A stretch of DNA of 6,076 bases. Source: Treponema sp. GTDB lineage: Bacteria; Spirochaetota; Spirochaetia; Treponematales; Breznakiellaceae. Numbering within the stretch: the first letter of the stretch is position 1; the number at the start of each line of letters is the position of its first letter. Under the pieces are notes generated by a model. The model did no database searches and was not told where the DNA came from. It saw nothing but the letters and a program-made list of their open reading frames with translations. Shown in pieces: positions 1 through 6,076 of the stretch. The position numbers were made by a program, and so were the translations under genes. The stretch covers positions 1-6,076 of the forward strand of contig JAITHQ010000034.1 of the NCBI GenBank assembly GCA_031279925.1, given 5' to 3'.

Positions 1-3000
1 CTGTTCAAGCCGTTTATAATGAAGAAACTCGTTGACAAAGACGTGGTGTACAATATCAAAAAAGCCAAAATGCTGGTGGAGCAGGAAACCCCGGAAGTCT
101 TTGCCATTCTTGACGAAGTGGTAAAGGAACACCCCGTGCTGCTGAACCGCGCCCCCACGCTGCACCGCCTGGGTATTCAGGCATTCGAGCCGGTGCTGGT
201 GGAAGGCAAGGCGATCAAACTGCACCCGCTGGTCTGCCACGCCTTTAACGCCGACTTTGACGGCGATCAAATGGCGGTGCATGTGCCCCTTACCCAGGCG
301 GCCCAGATGGAGTGCTGGACGCTGATGCTCAGCGCCCGAAATCTCCTGAACCCCGCCAACGGTAAAACCATTGTGTTTCCGTCCCAGGACATGGTGCTGG
401 GGATTAACTTCCTTACCCGGATCAAGCCCAATGCCAAACGTCCCGGCTTATCCAGGCCGGAAACACGGGACAAAGTTCCCGCCTATTCCAGCATGGAAGA
501 AGTGCTTATGGCCGTGGAAAGCAAGGCCCTGGATTGGGAGGCCCTTATCCGGGTAAAGCCGACCAAGTCCCTTGTTTGGGACAAGGCGGGCCGCGAGGCC
601 AAGGTCAGGGGAGACCGTACAATCGAAACTACCGCCGGCAGGCTGGTGTTCAACGAGGAACTGCCGCATGAAATTCCCTTCATCAATTATGAACTTAAAG
701 ACAAGGAACTGCGCGCCCTTATCGAACACGTATTCAACGAGAAGGGCTCCTGGACCACGGTAAAGATGCTGGACGCGATCAAGGCAACCGGATACCGCTA
801 CGCCACGGTCTTTGGGGCCACCATTGGTGTGGACGATATTGTGGTTCCCAAAGAAAAGGGCGAGATGATCGAAAAAGCCAACAAGGAAGTCGATTCGATT
901 CAGAAGCAGTGGCGGCAGGGGCACATCACCCAGGAAGAGCGCTACAACCGCGTTGTTGAAGTCTGGTCAAAAACCAACGAAGACCTTACCAATATTATGA
1001 TGAAAACCCTGGAAGCCGACCGGGATGGTTTTAACTCAATTTATATGATGGCGAACTCCGGGGCGCGCGGAAGCCGCAACCAGATTCGCCAGCTTGCCGG
1101 TATGCGGGGCCTTATGGCAAAGCCCTCCGGCGACATCATCGAACTGCCCATCCGTTCAAACTTTAAAGAAGGGCTTTCCGTTATCGAGTTTTTTATTTCG
1201 ACTAACGGCGCCCGCAAGGGTCTGGCCGACACGGCGCTTAAAACCGCCGAAGCGGGCTACCTTACCCGCCGGCTGGTAGACATTGCCCAGGATGTGGTGG
1301 TAAACGACGACGACTGCGGCACGATTAACGGCATTTCCTATTCGGCGATTAAAGACGGCGAAGACATTGTAGAGCCTTTGAGCGACCGCATTGTTGGCCG
1401 TTATACCCTGGAGCGGGTAAAGCATCCGATTACCGGCGAGCTTATCATCGACGTAAATGAGGAAATTACCGAAACCATTGCCGCCGCTATCGACGCCGCC
1501 GGTGTTGAAACCGTGCGAATTAGAACCGTTCTTACCTGCGAGGCCAAGCACGGCGTGTGCCGCAGATGTTATGGCCGCAACCTTGCCACCAACCGGTCGG
1601 TAGACATTGGCGAGGCGGTGGGAACAATCGCCGCGCAGTCAATCGGCCAGCCGGGTACTCAGCTTACCATGCGTACCTTCCATATAGGCGGCGTCGCTAC
1701 CAAGGTAAGCGAAGAAAACCGTACCTTCCTTAAGTACCCGGTATATATCCGCGAGGTAACCGGGGCCCATGTTGAACTCGATGATCGCCGCTGGCTTTTT
1801 ACCCGTAAAGGCCACGCTGTGGTAAACAAGGTAATAAAAGAATACAAACTGGAGTCTGTTGACCAGTTGCTGGTTGAAGACGGCAAGCGGATTATCCGGG
1901 GCGAACCTATCATCAAACGCGGGGACAAAGAAATTCTTTCGCCGGATATCGCCTACGCAATGATACTTGACGGAACGCTGTATCTTATCGGTCAGGAACA
2001 AAAAATTGAAATCCGCAATGGTTCCGAATTTGTGGTAAAGAAAGGCATGGTAGTGGAAAAAGAAAAAACCATCGCTACTTTCGACCCTTTCTCGGACCCG
2101 ATCATCGCCGAGGCAAGCGGAACCGTTAAATACGAAGACATTATTCCCGGCACTACCCTTAAAGAAGAAATCGATGAGGAAACAGGGAACACCGAAAAGC
2201 GCATTACCGAGTTTCAGCTTGAAACCAAACAGCCCCGTATTTACATCTTTGATGATAATGGCAACGAGGTGGCTTCTTACCACCTGCCCGGCGGGGCGAT
2301 TCTTCAAGTTGACGAAGGCGAAAAGATCAAAGCGGGCCGCACCATTGCCAAAACCCTTAAAGAATCCGCCCGCGCTATGGACATTACTTCCGGCCTTCCC
2401 CGTGTCAGTGAACTCTTTGAAGCCCGTAAACCAAAAAGTCCGGCGGTGCTTGCCCAGGTTTCGGGTATTGTGTATTTTCATGGCATAGTCAAAGGCAAGC
2501 GGAAAGTTTCCATTAAAGACGCTTTCGACCGGGAATATCCGCACCTTATCCCCATGAGCAAGCGGCTTTTGGTGCGTGACGGCGATACGGTAGAAGCCGG
2601 GGAAGCCCTCTGTGTGGGCGCGGTTAATCCCCATGAAGTGCTGCACATTCTGGGTGAAAGCACCTTGCAGCGTTACCTAATGGACGAGATACAGCAGGTG
2701 TACCGCCTGCAGGGCGTGTCGATTAACGACAAACATATTGGCGTTATTATCCGGCAGATGATGCGGAAAGTTGAAATTCGTTTTGTGGGCGATACCAAGT
2801 TTATTTACGGCCAAATGGTAGATAAGTACCGTTTCCACGAAGAAAACGCCCGTGTTATTTCCGAAGGCGGCCAGCCCGCCATTGCCCAGCCAATGTTCCA
2901 GGGAATTACCAAGGCATCGCTTAACATCGATTCGTTCCTTTCGGCGGCCAGTTTTCAGGAAACCACCCGGGTGCTTACCAACGCGGCAATTGCCGGTTCC

Positions 3001-3237
3001 ACCGACTACCTGCGGGGCCTTAAGGAAAACATTATTATCGGCCACCCCATACCGGCGGGAACCGGTATGAAGCGATACCGGGACATCAAGCTCTACGACG
3101 AGGACAGCCAGGACCTGGACATTCAGATGCAGGAAATACTTGAGCAGCGCAAACTCGAAGCCGCCGCAATCGCCGCCGAAGCTGGAGAAGCTGAGCTTAC
3201 CACAGAGGTTGAGGAAAGCGAAGAAGAGGGAGTTTAA
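1..3237 (+). CDS. rpoC: DNA-directed RNA polymerase subunit beta' (5'-truncated by window edge)
   Basis: This is the largest catalytic subunit of RNA polymerase. The reading frame is open from base 1 (L-F-K-P-F, matching the family), so the ATG at 19 is internal. By comparison with the E. coli protein as I remember it, about 375 residues are missing; 1078 remain. In window residue numbers: the Mg-binding [12 protein letters not shown] motif is at 83-94 (D85, D87, D89); the bridge helix is at about 394-429 ([13 protein letters not shown]); the second zinc site is C439, C513, C520 and C523; and the trigger loop has M557 and H561. Between the trigger loop (FHIGG, ending near 565) and DITSGLPRV (from 794) lies an insert of roughly 225 residues, at the position of the SI3 lineage insert. 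The last 35 or so residues form an acidic Glu/Ala-rich tail. There is no internal stop or frameshift. A strong hairpin follows 13 bases after the TAA. Confidence 0.98.
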   Translation: MFKPFIMKKLVDKDVVYNIKKAKMLVEQETPEVFAILDEVVKEHPVLLNRAPTLHRLGIQAFEPVLVEGKAIKLHPLVCHAFNADFDGDQMAVHVPLTQAAQMECWTLMLSARNLLNPANGKTIVFPSQDMVLGINFLTRIKPNAKRPGLSRPETRDKVPAYSSMEEVLMAVESKALDWEALIRVKPTKSLVWDKAGREAKVRGDRTIETTAGRLVFNEELPHEIPFINYELKDKELRALIEHVFNEKGSWTTVKMLDAIKATGYRYATVFGATIGVDDIVVPKEKGEMIEKANKEVDSIQKQWRQGHITQEERYNRVVEVWSKTNEDLTNIMMKTLEADRDGFNSIYMMANSGARGSRNQIRQLAGMRGLMAKPSGDIIELPIRSNFKEGLSVIEFFISTNGARKGLADTALKTAEAGYLTRRLVDIAQDVVVNDDDCGTINGISYSAIKDGEDIVEPLSDRIVGRYTLERVKHPITGELIIDVNEEITETIAAAIDAAGVETVRIRTVLTCEAKHGVCRRCYGRNLATNRSVDIGEAVGTIAAQSIGQPGTQLTMRTFHIGGVATKVSEENRTFLKYPVYIREVTGAHVELDDRRWLFTRKGHAVVNKVIKEYKLESVDQLLVEDGKRIIRGEPIIKRGDKEILSPDIAYAMILDGTLYLIGQEQKIEIRNGSEFVVKKGMVVEKEKTIATFDPFSDPIIAEASGTVKYEDIIPGTTLKEEIDEETGNTEKRITEFQLETKQPRIYIFDDNGNEVASYHLPGGAILQVDEGEKIKAGRTIAKTLKESARAMDITSGLPRVSELFEARKPKSPAVLAQVSGIVYFHGIVKGKRKVSIKDAFDREYPHLIPMSKRLLVRDGDTVEAGEALCVGAVNPHEVLHILGESTLQRYLMDEIQQVYRLQGVSINDKHIGVIIRQMMRKVEIRFVGDTKFIYGQMVDKYRFHEENARVISEGGQPAIAQPMFQGITKASLNIDSFLSAASFQETTRVLTNAAIAGSTDYLRGLKENIIIGHPIPAGTGMKRYRDIKLYDEDSQDLDIQMQEILEQRKLEAAAIAAEAGEAELTTEVEESEEEGV

Positions 3238-3250
3238 CTGTTTCCCGTTT

Positions 3251-3281
3251 AAGCCGTGCGGTAAGCCGCACGGCTTCTTTA
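3251..3281 (+). terminator. rpoC intrinsic terminator
   Basis: A perfect 11-bp stem (AAGCCGTGCGG pairing with CCGCACGGCTT) encloses a TAAG loop and is followed by CTTTAT. It begins 13 bases after the rpoC stop codon. The T-tract is short, but the stem is GC-rich, and the position fits the end of the polymerase operon. Confidence 0.85.
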
Positions 3282-3302
3282 TGGCGTATAACACTGAATC
3301 GC

Positions 3303-3324
3303 GGCTTTAGAGCCTGTTCAAAAT
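3303..3324 (+). repeat. Repeat head, copy 1 (solo)
   Basis: This 22-base block (core GCCTGTTCAAAAT) matches 5940-5961 at 20 of 22 positions. A related core lies at 4224-4239, and an inverted copy ends the window. Here the head stands alone: I see no matching inverted end and no strong hairpin directly after it, so it is probably a decayed or partial copy. Both full copies of the head begin with a small inverted GGC...GCC around TTAG. Confidence 0.6.
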
Positions 3325-3587
3325 GGCGGTGCTGTTTTTTTATTTTATGCTGCAGCCAAATAAGGAATCTAACCCTGGGTTTTACGCCCGCTTGTTTCGC
3401 TTGGGGCGCAGACGGGAACTTGGTTTTAACAACGTTCCGCGGCTGGCCGTGCTGTTGCCCTTGCGTTCCCGTTTTTTGCGGGCAGCCGCCGCTGGATATG
3501 CAGCGCCCTTCTGGGCCTAGAATAATTATGCCCTAATTCGGGTGCTTGACGCCGGTAGAATATTCTGTCATGCTAATATTCTCTATT
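3325..3587. other. Intergenic region without a supported gene
   Basis: This is the main part of the 433-base gap between rpoC and the lipoprotein gene. A 65-codon frame at 3323-3520 has no Shine-Dalgarno sequence, and its ATG lies inside the repeat head, so I do not call it. The stretch is rich in inverted repeats: ACGGGAAC (3412-3419) with GTTCCCGT (3465-3472); GGAAC (3415-3419) with GTTCC (3434-3438); CGGC-TG-GCCG near 3440-3449; and CGCTG...CAGCG around 3490-3505. It could hold remnants of a repeat or a structured RNA. I cannot decide between these from the sequence. Confidence 0.5.
3403..3520 (+). repeat. Possible diverged repeat, copy A (partner at 5871-5947)
   Basis: Six short blocks occur here in the same order as at 5871-5947: GGGGCG (3403), ACGGGAACT (3412), GTTCCGC (3434), GGCTGGCC (3441), GATATGC (3495) and CTGGGCCTAG (3511). 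The spacings differ, mainly through extra sequence in this copy between the second and third blocks and between the fourth and fifth. The shared order argues for common origin, but the blocks are short and the comparison was made by eye. Confidence 0.35.
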
Positions 3588-3619
3588 CTCAGGGCGGTAG
3601 CGTCCTTATAGGCCCTGAG
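3588..3619 (+). other. Hairpin upstream of the lipoprotein gene
   Basis: A perfect 8-bp inverted repeat (CTCAGGGC with GCCCTGAG) is separated by 16 bases and lies 15 bases before the candidate -35 box. No T-run follows on the + strand, so it is not a standard terminator. Possible roles are an operator-like site or a decayed repeat hairpin. Confidence 0.45.
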
Positions 3620-3633
3620 TGCGGACAAAAGAT

Positions 3634-3662
3634 TTGACGGAATGAGGATAATTATATATACT
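3634..3662 (+). promoter_or_regulatory. Candidate sigma70 promoter of the lipoprotein gene
   Basis: TTGACG (3634-3639) and TATACT (3657-3662) are separated by 17 bases and match the consensus at 10 of 12 positions. The expected start point is near 3668-3670, almost on the ATG at 3671, so the mRNA would be leaderless or nearly so. A competing -10 box, GATAAT (3647-3652), would give a leader of about 12 bases that includes the purine-rich AAAGAGG, but its -35 region (around GGACAA, 3623) is poor. Confidence 0.5.
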
Positions 3663-3670
3663 AAAGAGGT
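3663..3670 (+). promoter_or_regulatory. Shine-Dalgarno-like sequence abutting the start codon
   Basis: AAGAGG ends one base before the ATG at 3671, much closer than the usual 5-9 bases. No later start is acceptable, because the lipoprotein signal peptide begins right at this ATG. The site is either used at poor spacing or is not a true ribosome binding site. Confidence 0.4.
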
Positions 3671-4225
3671 ATGAAACAGTTTAAATGGTGGCTGCTTTTT
3701 TTACTGGCCTTGCTGGCCGCCTGTAAATCACAGGAGCCGGTTGTGGACAACCAGCCCAAGGAATCAACAGAAACGGTACTTGCATCCCCTCCGCCGCCCC
3801 CTGCGGTAGAGCCAAAAAAAGAGGAAGAAGAATTCGATCCACAAAGTATCAGCCAGGAAGTTTTTGATACAACACTGGTGGAGGTACAACAGTTTATCGA
3901 AAAGTTAAACCGGATAATCAGTGGAAAAAACTATGGTTTATGGAAGGCGGCTCTTGCGGACGAATATTTTCAAGAGATTTCATCCCGTGAATTTCTTAGA
4001 CGGACCAATGAATCCAAAGGCATGAAAACGCGCAAAATTGTATTAAGAACGCCTGAGGATTATTTTAAGCATGTAGTGGTTCCATCCCGGGCAACTAGCC
4101 GGGTAGACGACATTGAATTTATCAACACAAGCAGGGTAAAAGTAATTACCGTATCTTCCAGCGGTCAGCGGCTGCGGCTGTACGATCTTGAAAAATCAGG
4201 GGATGTCTGGACGATAATTAATTGA
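3671..4225 (+). CDS. Small secreted lipoprotein of unknown function
   Basis: The product has 184 residues. The N-terminus MKQFKWWLLFLLALLAAC is a typical type II signal peptide: lysines at 2 and 5, a hydrophobic core, and lipobox L15-A16-A17-C18. The mature protein should therefore be lipid-anchored at C18 on the inner or outer membrane. Residues 19-58 are a flexible linker rich in Pro, Glu and Lys (a run of six prolines or alanine/valine-flanked prolines, then a KKEEEE-type patch). Residues 59-184 look folded. An amphipathic helix and a G-x-W segment (VEVQQFIEKLNRIISGKNYG, then LWKAALADEYF) are followed by beta-rich sequence ending in a hydrophobic strand. This pattern recalls NTF2/SnoaL-like alpha+beta domains, but that is only a guess. 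I do not recognise the gene. It lies 142 bases before the HEAT gene on the same strand and may be co-transcribed with it. Confidence 0.88.
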   Translation: MKQFKWWLLFLLALLAACKSQEPVVDNQPKESTETVLASPPPPPAVEPKKEEEEFDPQSISQEVFDTTLVEVQQFIEKLNRIISGKNYGLWKAALADEYFQEISSREFLRRTNESKGMKTRKIVLRTPEDYFKHVVVPSRATSRVDDIEFINTSRVKVITVSSSGQRLRLYDLEKSGDVWTIIN

Positions 4226-4251
4226 GGCTGTTCCAAAATATCATATTTTGG
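4224..4251 (+). repeat. Repeat unit, copy 2: head plus hairpin
   Basis: GAGGCTGTTCCAAAAT starts on the last two bases of the lipoprotein stop codon. It differs from the copy-1 head core by one substitution and one inserted C. It runs straight into a 19-base palindrome, CCAAAATAT-C-ATATTTTGG (4233-4251). The head-then-hairpin layout matches each half of the element at 5946-6076. The palindrome may also act as a weak transcription barrier, though no T-run follows. Confidence 0.5.
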
Positions 4252-4342
4252 TATACTTGTCTTTATAAAAAATGCGGTTCGCGGCCCTAGGCAGTAAACC
4301 GCAAGAGCTTGTAACAAAACAGTCGTTTTGAAACAAGTTTAG
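4252..4342. repeat. Possible remainder of repeat copy 2 with two hairpins
   Basis: This gap holds an inverted repeat TGCGGTT (4273-4279) with AACCGCA (4297-4303). The same TGCGGTT/ACCGCA pairing is found in the last hairpin of the right-edge element. Next is a 13-base imperfect stem, 11 of 13 paired, at 4308-4320 and 4325-4337. The last arm, GTTTTGAAACAAG, loosely resembles an inverted head (TTTGAACAGG). Positions 4224-4342 could therefore be one degenerate element of about 120 bases. This is an inference from shape, not close sequence identity. Confidence 0.3.
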
Positions 4343-4367
4343 ATACAACAATATAAAGGAGAGAGTA

Positions 4368-5090
4368 ATGGTACCATTCAAGCGTTTTTCCATCCTGATT
4401 TTAACGGCTCTTATCGCCGTATCTGCGGTAAGCGGACAGGCCAATGAGGATGATGAAATGTCCGTTGAGGAGTCCTATCTGCAGGAAGCCATCGAAATGA
4501 TGATTATCCGGGAAACGAGCCGGGCGGATGGCCGCGATCAGAAACTGATAGCGCTGGAGTATATTGGAAATGCACTGGAGCGCGGCAGTACCAATGAAGA
4601 GCTTCGCACTACCCTGGAATTTCTTTCCCTGGAAGGAGTGCAGCACAAAACCATGGAAAATGGGCGCGTTGTGAACAACTATCCTGATGTACGGCGGCAG
4701 GCTGCAAAATACCTGGGCGATATTGGAACCGAGGAAGCAAAAACAGCCCTGATCAAAATCTGCACTACGGACACCGAGCCTATGGTATTGCAAGAGGCGG
4801 TTAAATCGCTGGGGAATATTGGCCTTAACAACAATGATGAAACAGTAAACGCCATTGTCTGGATAGTTAACCGTTTTAACACCCTTAATCCAGATAATCT
4901 GCTTGCCCTTTCAGCTTTAGACGCTCTGGATAAAATTGCCAAAAAGAACCGGGGCATTAAAGACGCAGGCGCCCTGCAACTGATCATTAAAATTGCCGAT
5001 GGCCCCTATGTCCTGCCGGTCAAAACACGGGCAAGACAGGTTTTGTTGGATATGCGCCAATACGCCGCCCAAGAGCAACAGAAGAAATAG
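4368..5090 (+). CDS. Exported HEAT-repeat protein
   Basis: The product has 240 residues. AAGGAG (4356-4361) lies six bases before the ATG, which supports this start. The N-terminus has basic residues (K5, R6), a hydrophobic core at 7-21 and small residues to A25, consistent with a type I signal peptide cleaved near 23-25; there is no lipobox cysteine. The mature part is acidic at first and then nearly all helical. Paired helices of HEAT type are clearest at 105-132 (YPDVRRQAAKYLGDIGTEEA) and 137-168 (VLQEAVKSLGNIGL), with weaker units near 57-88, 175-210 and 217-232. HEAT arrays usually act as protein-binding scaffolds, so a periplasmic interaction role is a reasonable inference. No catalytic motif is visible and I know no gene name. 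It may share a transcript with the upstream lipoprotein gene, since I found no convincing promoter of its own. Confidence 0.88.
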   Translation: MVPFKRFSILILTALIAVSAVSGQANEDDEMSVEESYLQEAIEMMIIRETSRADGRDQKLIALEYIGNALERGSTNEELRTTLEFLSLEGVQHKTMENGRVVNNYPDVRRQAAKYLGDIGTEEAKTALIKICTTDTEPMVLQEAVKSLGNIGLNNNDETVNAIVWIVNRFNTLNPDNLLALSALDALDKIAKKNRGIKDAGALQLIIKIADGPYVLPVKTRARQVLLDMRQYAAQEQQKK

Positions 5091-5127
5091 CAGATAAAAT
5101 ACACCTTCGTTTAAGATGGTCTCTGCA

Positions 5128-5150
5128 CGCCAGCGCCCCAGGCGCTGGCG
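5128..5150 (+). terminator. Hairpin after the HEAT gene
   Basis: A perfect 10-bp GC-rich stem (CGCCAGCGCC with GGCGCTGGCG) has a CCA loop and lies 37 bases after the HEAT stop codon. The downstream sequence (GTTGGTTATAATTTT) is T-rich but broken up, so termination is likely but not textbook. Confidence 0.6.
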
Positions 5151-5181
5151 GTTGGTTATAATTTTGATCTCTTGTTAAACC

Positions 5182-5215
5182 CTGCCGCAGAGCGATAACA
5201 ATTTGCTTGCGGCAG
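5182..5215. terminator. Second hairpin in the convergent gap, probably for rubrerythrin
   Basis: CTGCCGCA (5182-5189) pairs with TGCGGCAG (5208-5215), and three more inner pairs (AGC with GCT) form if one G is bulged. On the - strand it begins 28 bases after the rubrerythrin stop and is followed by GGTTTAAC, which is only a weak T-tract. It may help stop transcription from either direction. Confidence 0.5.
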
Positions 5216-5243
5216 TTTCTGGAATACGGGGCTTCAATCCATG

Positions 5244-5786
5244 CTAATAATTTTCCGGGCGTATCTGGAAATATGCTTTGGGGTGTTTGCAGACCGCGCA
5301 GAGTTCCGGCGCTTTTTTGCCAATAACGATGTGGCCGCAATTGGCGCATTGCCAAACCTGATCGCCGTCACGGGAAAATACCAAACTGCCTTGGATGTTG
5401 GCAAGGAGCCTGCGGTAGCGCTGCTCATGTTCCTTTTCAATCTTGCCTACCAGTTCAAACAGGGCCGCTATGTGGCTAAAGCCTTCTTCCTTTGCGGTTT
5501 TGGCAAAACCGGCGTACATGTCGGTCCACTCATAATTTTCCCCGGCGGCTGCGTCTTCCAGGTTAGCCGTTGTCGTGGGGACTTCATCGCCATGAAGCAG
5601 CTTGAACCAGATTTTGGCGTGCTCCTTTTCATTAAGCGCCGTTTCCCGAAACAGATCCCCAATCTGCTTGTAGCCTTCTTTTTCTGCCTTGGAGGCATAG
5701 TAAAGGTACTTGGTATGGGCCTGGGACTCCCCGGCAAAGGCTGTCCGCAGATTCTGTTCTGTTTTTGTTCCTGTTAGTTCTGCCAT
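5244..5786 (-). CDS. Rubrerythrin (non-haem diiron peroxidase)
   Basis: The product has 180 residues, close to the usual family length. Rubrerythrin reduces hydrogen peroxide in the cytoplasm of anaerobes, taking electrons through a rubredoxin-type iron site. The N-terminal four-helix ferritin-like domain (about 1-130) carries the expected diiron ligands: E20, E53 and H56 (E-K-E-H), E83 and E86 (G-E-N-Y-E-W), and E117 and H120 (E-K-E-H). The C-terminal rubredoxin-like domain has C147-x-x-C150 and C163-x-x-C166, giving an Fe(SCys)4 site. I chose the ATG at 5786 because AAGGAG (5793-5798) sits six bases upstream and MAELTGTK is a normal family N-terminus. A longer frame to 5861 runs through the promoter. 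It is convergent with the HEAT gene and stands alone. I saw no obvious PerR-type palindrome. All key residues are present, so the enzyme should be active. Confidence 0.96.
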   Translation of the reverse strand: MAELTGTKTEQNLRTAFAGESQAHTKYLYYASKAEKEGYKQIGDLFRETALNEKEHAKIWFKLLHGDEVPTTTANLEDAAAGENYEWTDMYAGFAKTAKEEGFSHIAALFELVGKIEKEHEQRYRRLLANIQGSLVFSRDGDQVWQCANCGHIVIGKKAPELCAVCKHPKAYFQIRPENY

Positions 5787-5804
5787 AGTTTTCTCCTTGC
5801 TTTG

Positions 5805-5833
5805 AGTATAGGCTATGGGCGTAGCTATTTCAA
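5805..5833 (-). promoter_or_regulatory. Sigma70-type promoter of the rubrerythrin gene
   Basis: On the - strand, TTGAAA (5833-5828) and TATACT (5810-5805) are separated by exactly 17 bases. The predicted start is near 5798, so the leader would be only about 12 bases, just enough to keep the AAGGAG at 5798-5793. This supports constitutive expression with a very short untranslated region. Confidence 0.7.
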
Positions 5834-5870
5834 GAAACCATATTGCCCACCGGAAATCCAAACGGAAACG

Positions 5871-5947
5871 GGGGCGGCCAAAACCAACGGGAACTGTTCC
5901 GCCCTTGCCGGCTGGCCTGATATGCCCCCGGCATGAACTGGCCTTAG
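5871..5947 (+). repeat. Possible diverged repeat, copy B (partner at 3403-3520)
   Basis: Blocks GGGGCG (5871), ACGGGAACT (5887), GTTCCGC (5896), GGCTGGCC (5910), GATATGC (5919) and CTGGCCTTAG (5938) occur in the same order as in copy A but packed more tightly. GGAAC-T-GTTCC here is an 11-base palindrome; in copy A the same two arms are separated by 14 bases. This copy runs directly into the repeat head at 5940. Confidence 0.35.
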
Positions 5948-6076
5948 CGCCTGTTCAAAATCTGGAATTTTGGCGTTGCAAACGCCAAAATTCTACCTTG
6001 CAGGCTCCAAAAGAGCCCGAAAATCGGGATTTTTGCGGTTTATTGACCGCAAAAATCCACAATTTGAACAGGCTCT
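5940..6076. repeat. Structured inverted-repeat element (two head-plus-hairpin units facing each other)
   Basis: The outer ends are inverted copies of one head: AGCGCCTGTTCAAA from 5946 and, read on the - strand from 6076, AGAGCCTGTTCAAA. Each head is followed inward by a perfect 13-bp hairpin. The left one is at 5965-5993 (loop GCA); the right one is at 6027-6058 (loop TTATTG). The two hairpin arms resemble each other (GAATTTTGGCGTT and GGATTTTTGCGGT). In between are two short competing stems: GGCTC/GAGCC (6003-6017) and CCCGA/TCGGG (6016-6028). No gene is encoded. The layout recalls paired REP sequences (BIME) or a small non-autonomous transposable element. The true right boundary may lie beyond the window. 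Confidence 0.75.

Noticed and set aside
1..9. CTGTTCAAG at the left edge as another repeat head
   Set aside because: These bases encode the conserved L-F-K of RpoC, and the similarity to CTGTTCAAA is coincidental.
19..21. ATG at 19 as the start of rpoC
   Set aside because: The six codons before it (L-F-K-P-F-I) match conserved RpoC sequence, and the protein would lack the N-terminal third. The gene begins outside the window.
1639..2646. 335-codon open frame on the - strand inside rpoC
   Set aside because: It is fully antisense to a highly conserved part of rpoC and has no family resemblance. Codon bias in rpoC keeps this frame open.
3323..3520. Possible 65-residue basic protein after rpoC
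   Set aside because: The ATG lies within the repeat head, there is no ribosome binding site, and the frame runs through several inverted repeats. The protein shows no recognisable domain and is best explained by chance in GC-rich sequence.
4328..4357. TTGAAA, 18 bases, TATAAA as a promoter for the HEAT gene
   Set aside because: Transcription would start near 4364, downstream of the good AAGGAG ribosome binding site at 4356-4361. The boxes also lie in a repeat arm and in the binding site itself.
5241..5777. 178-codon + strand frame over the rubrerythrin gene
   Set aside because: It is antisense to rubrerythrin, whose metal ligands and ribosome binding site are all intact. The product is cysteine- and phenylalanine-rich without a known pattern.
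5787..5861. 25-residue N-terminal extension of rubrerythrin
   Set aside because: It would start upstream of the promoter boxes and has no ribosome binding site, while the internal ATG at 5786 has an ideal one and a typical family N-terminus.
1..6076. CRISPR arrays, tRNA or rRNA genes, transposase, toxin-antitoxin or defence genes
   Set aside because: I read both strands for evenly spaced direct repeats, tRNA-like cloverleaf patterns and coding frames with such domains and found none in this window.

Overview
The window looks like chromosomal DNA of intermediate GC from a spirochaete. A Treponema-type organism from an anaerobic, perhaps gut, habitat is the best guess. This rests on the style of the RNA polymerase beta' chain, the two exported proteins (a lipoprotein and a helical-repeat protein) and the anaerobe-type rubrerythrin. 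No rRNA, tRNA or other decisive taxonomic marker is present, so the assignment is an inference.

Layout. Positions 1-3237 (+) hold the C-terminal three quarters of rpoC, cut at its 5' end by the window edge and closed by a clear hairpin at 3251-3281. The next 390 bases hold no convincing gene, but they carry a short dispersed-repeat head (3303-3324), several inverted repeats and a near-consensus promoter. A small lipoprotein gene follows at 3671-4225 (+), then a repeat-bearing gap of 142 bases, then a secreted HEAT-repeat protein gene at 4368-5090 (+). Two hairpins fill the convergent gap at 5128-5215. The rubrerythrin gene runs leftward (5786 to 5244, - strand) and has a good sigma70-type promoter just upstream. 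The right edge (5940-6076) is a compact structured repeat built as two head-plus-hairpin units facing each other.

How the genes relate. rpoC is a housekeeping transcription gene and is not followed here by ribosomal protein or elongation factor genes. The lipoprotein and the HEAT protein are both exported, face the same way and may share a transcript, but neither has a function that can be named. Rubrerythrin is a separate oxidative-stress unit.

The most unusual material is non-coding. A repeat family with the head GCCTGTTCAAAAT appears at three intergenic places, and at the right edge it takes a form that recalls REP/BIME elements or a non-autonomous mobile element. I found no defence system, CRISPR array, transposase gene or new multi-gene system.
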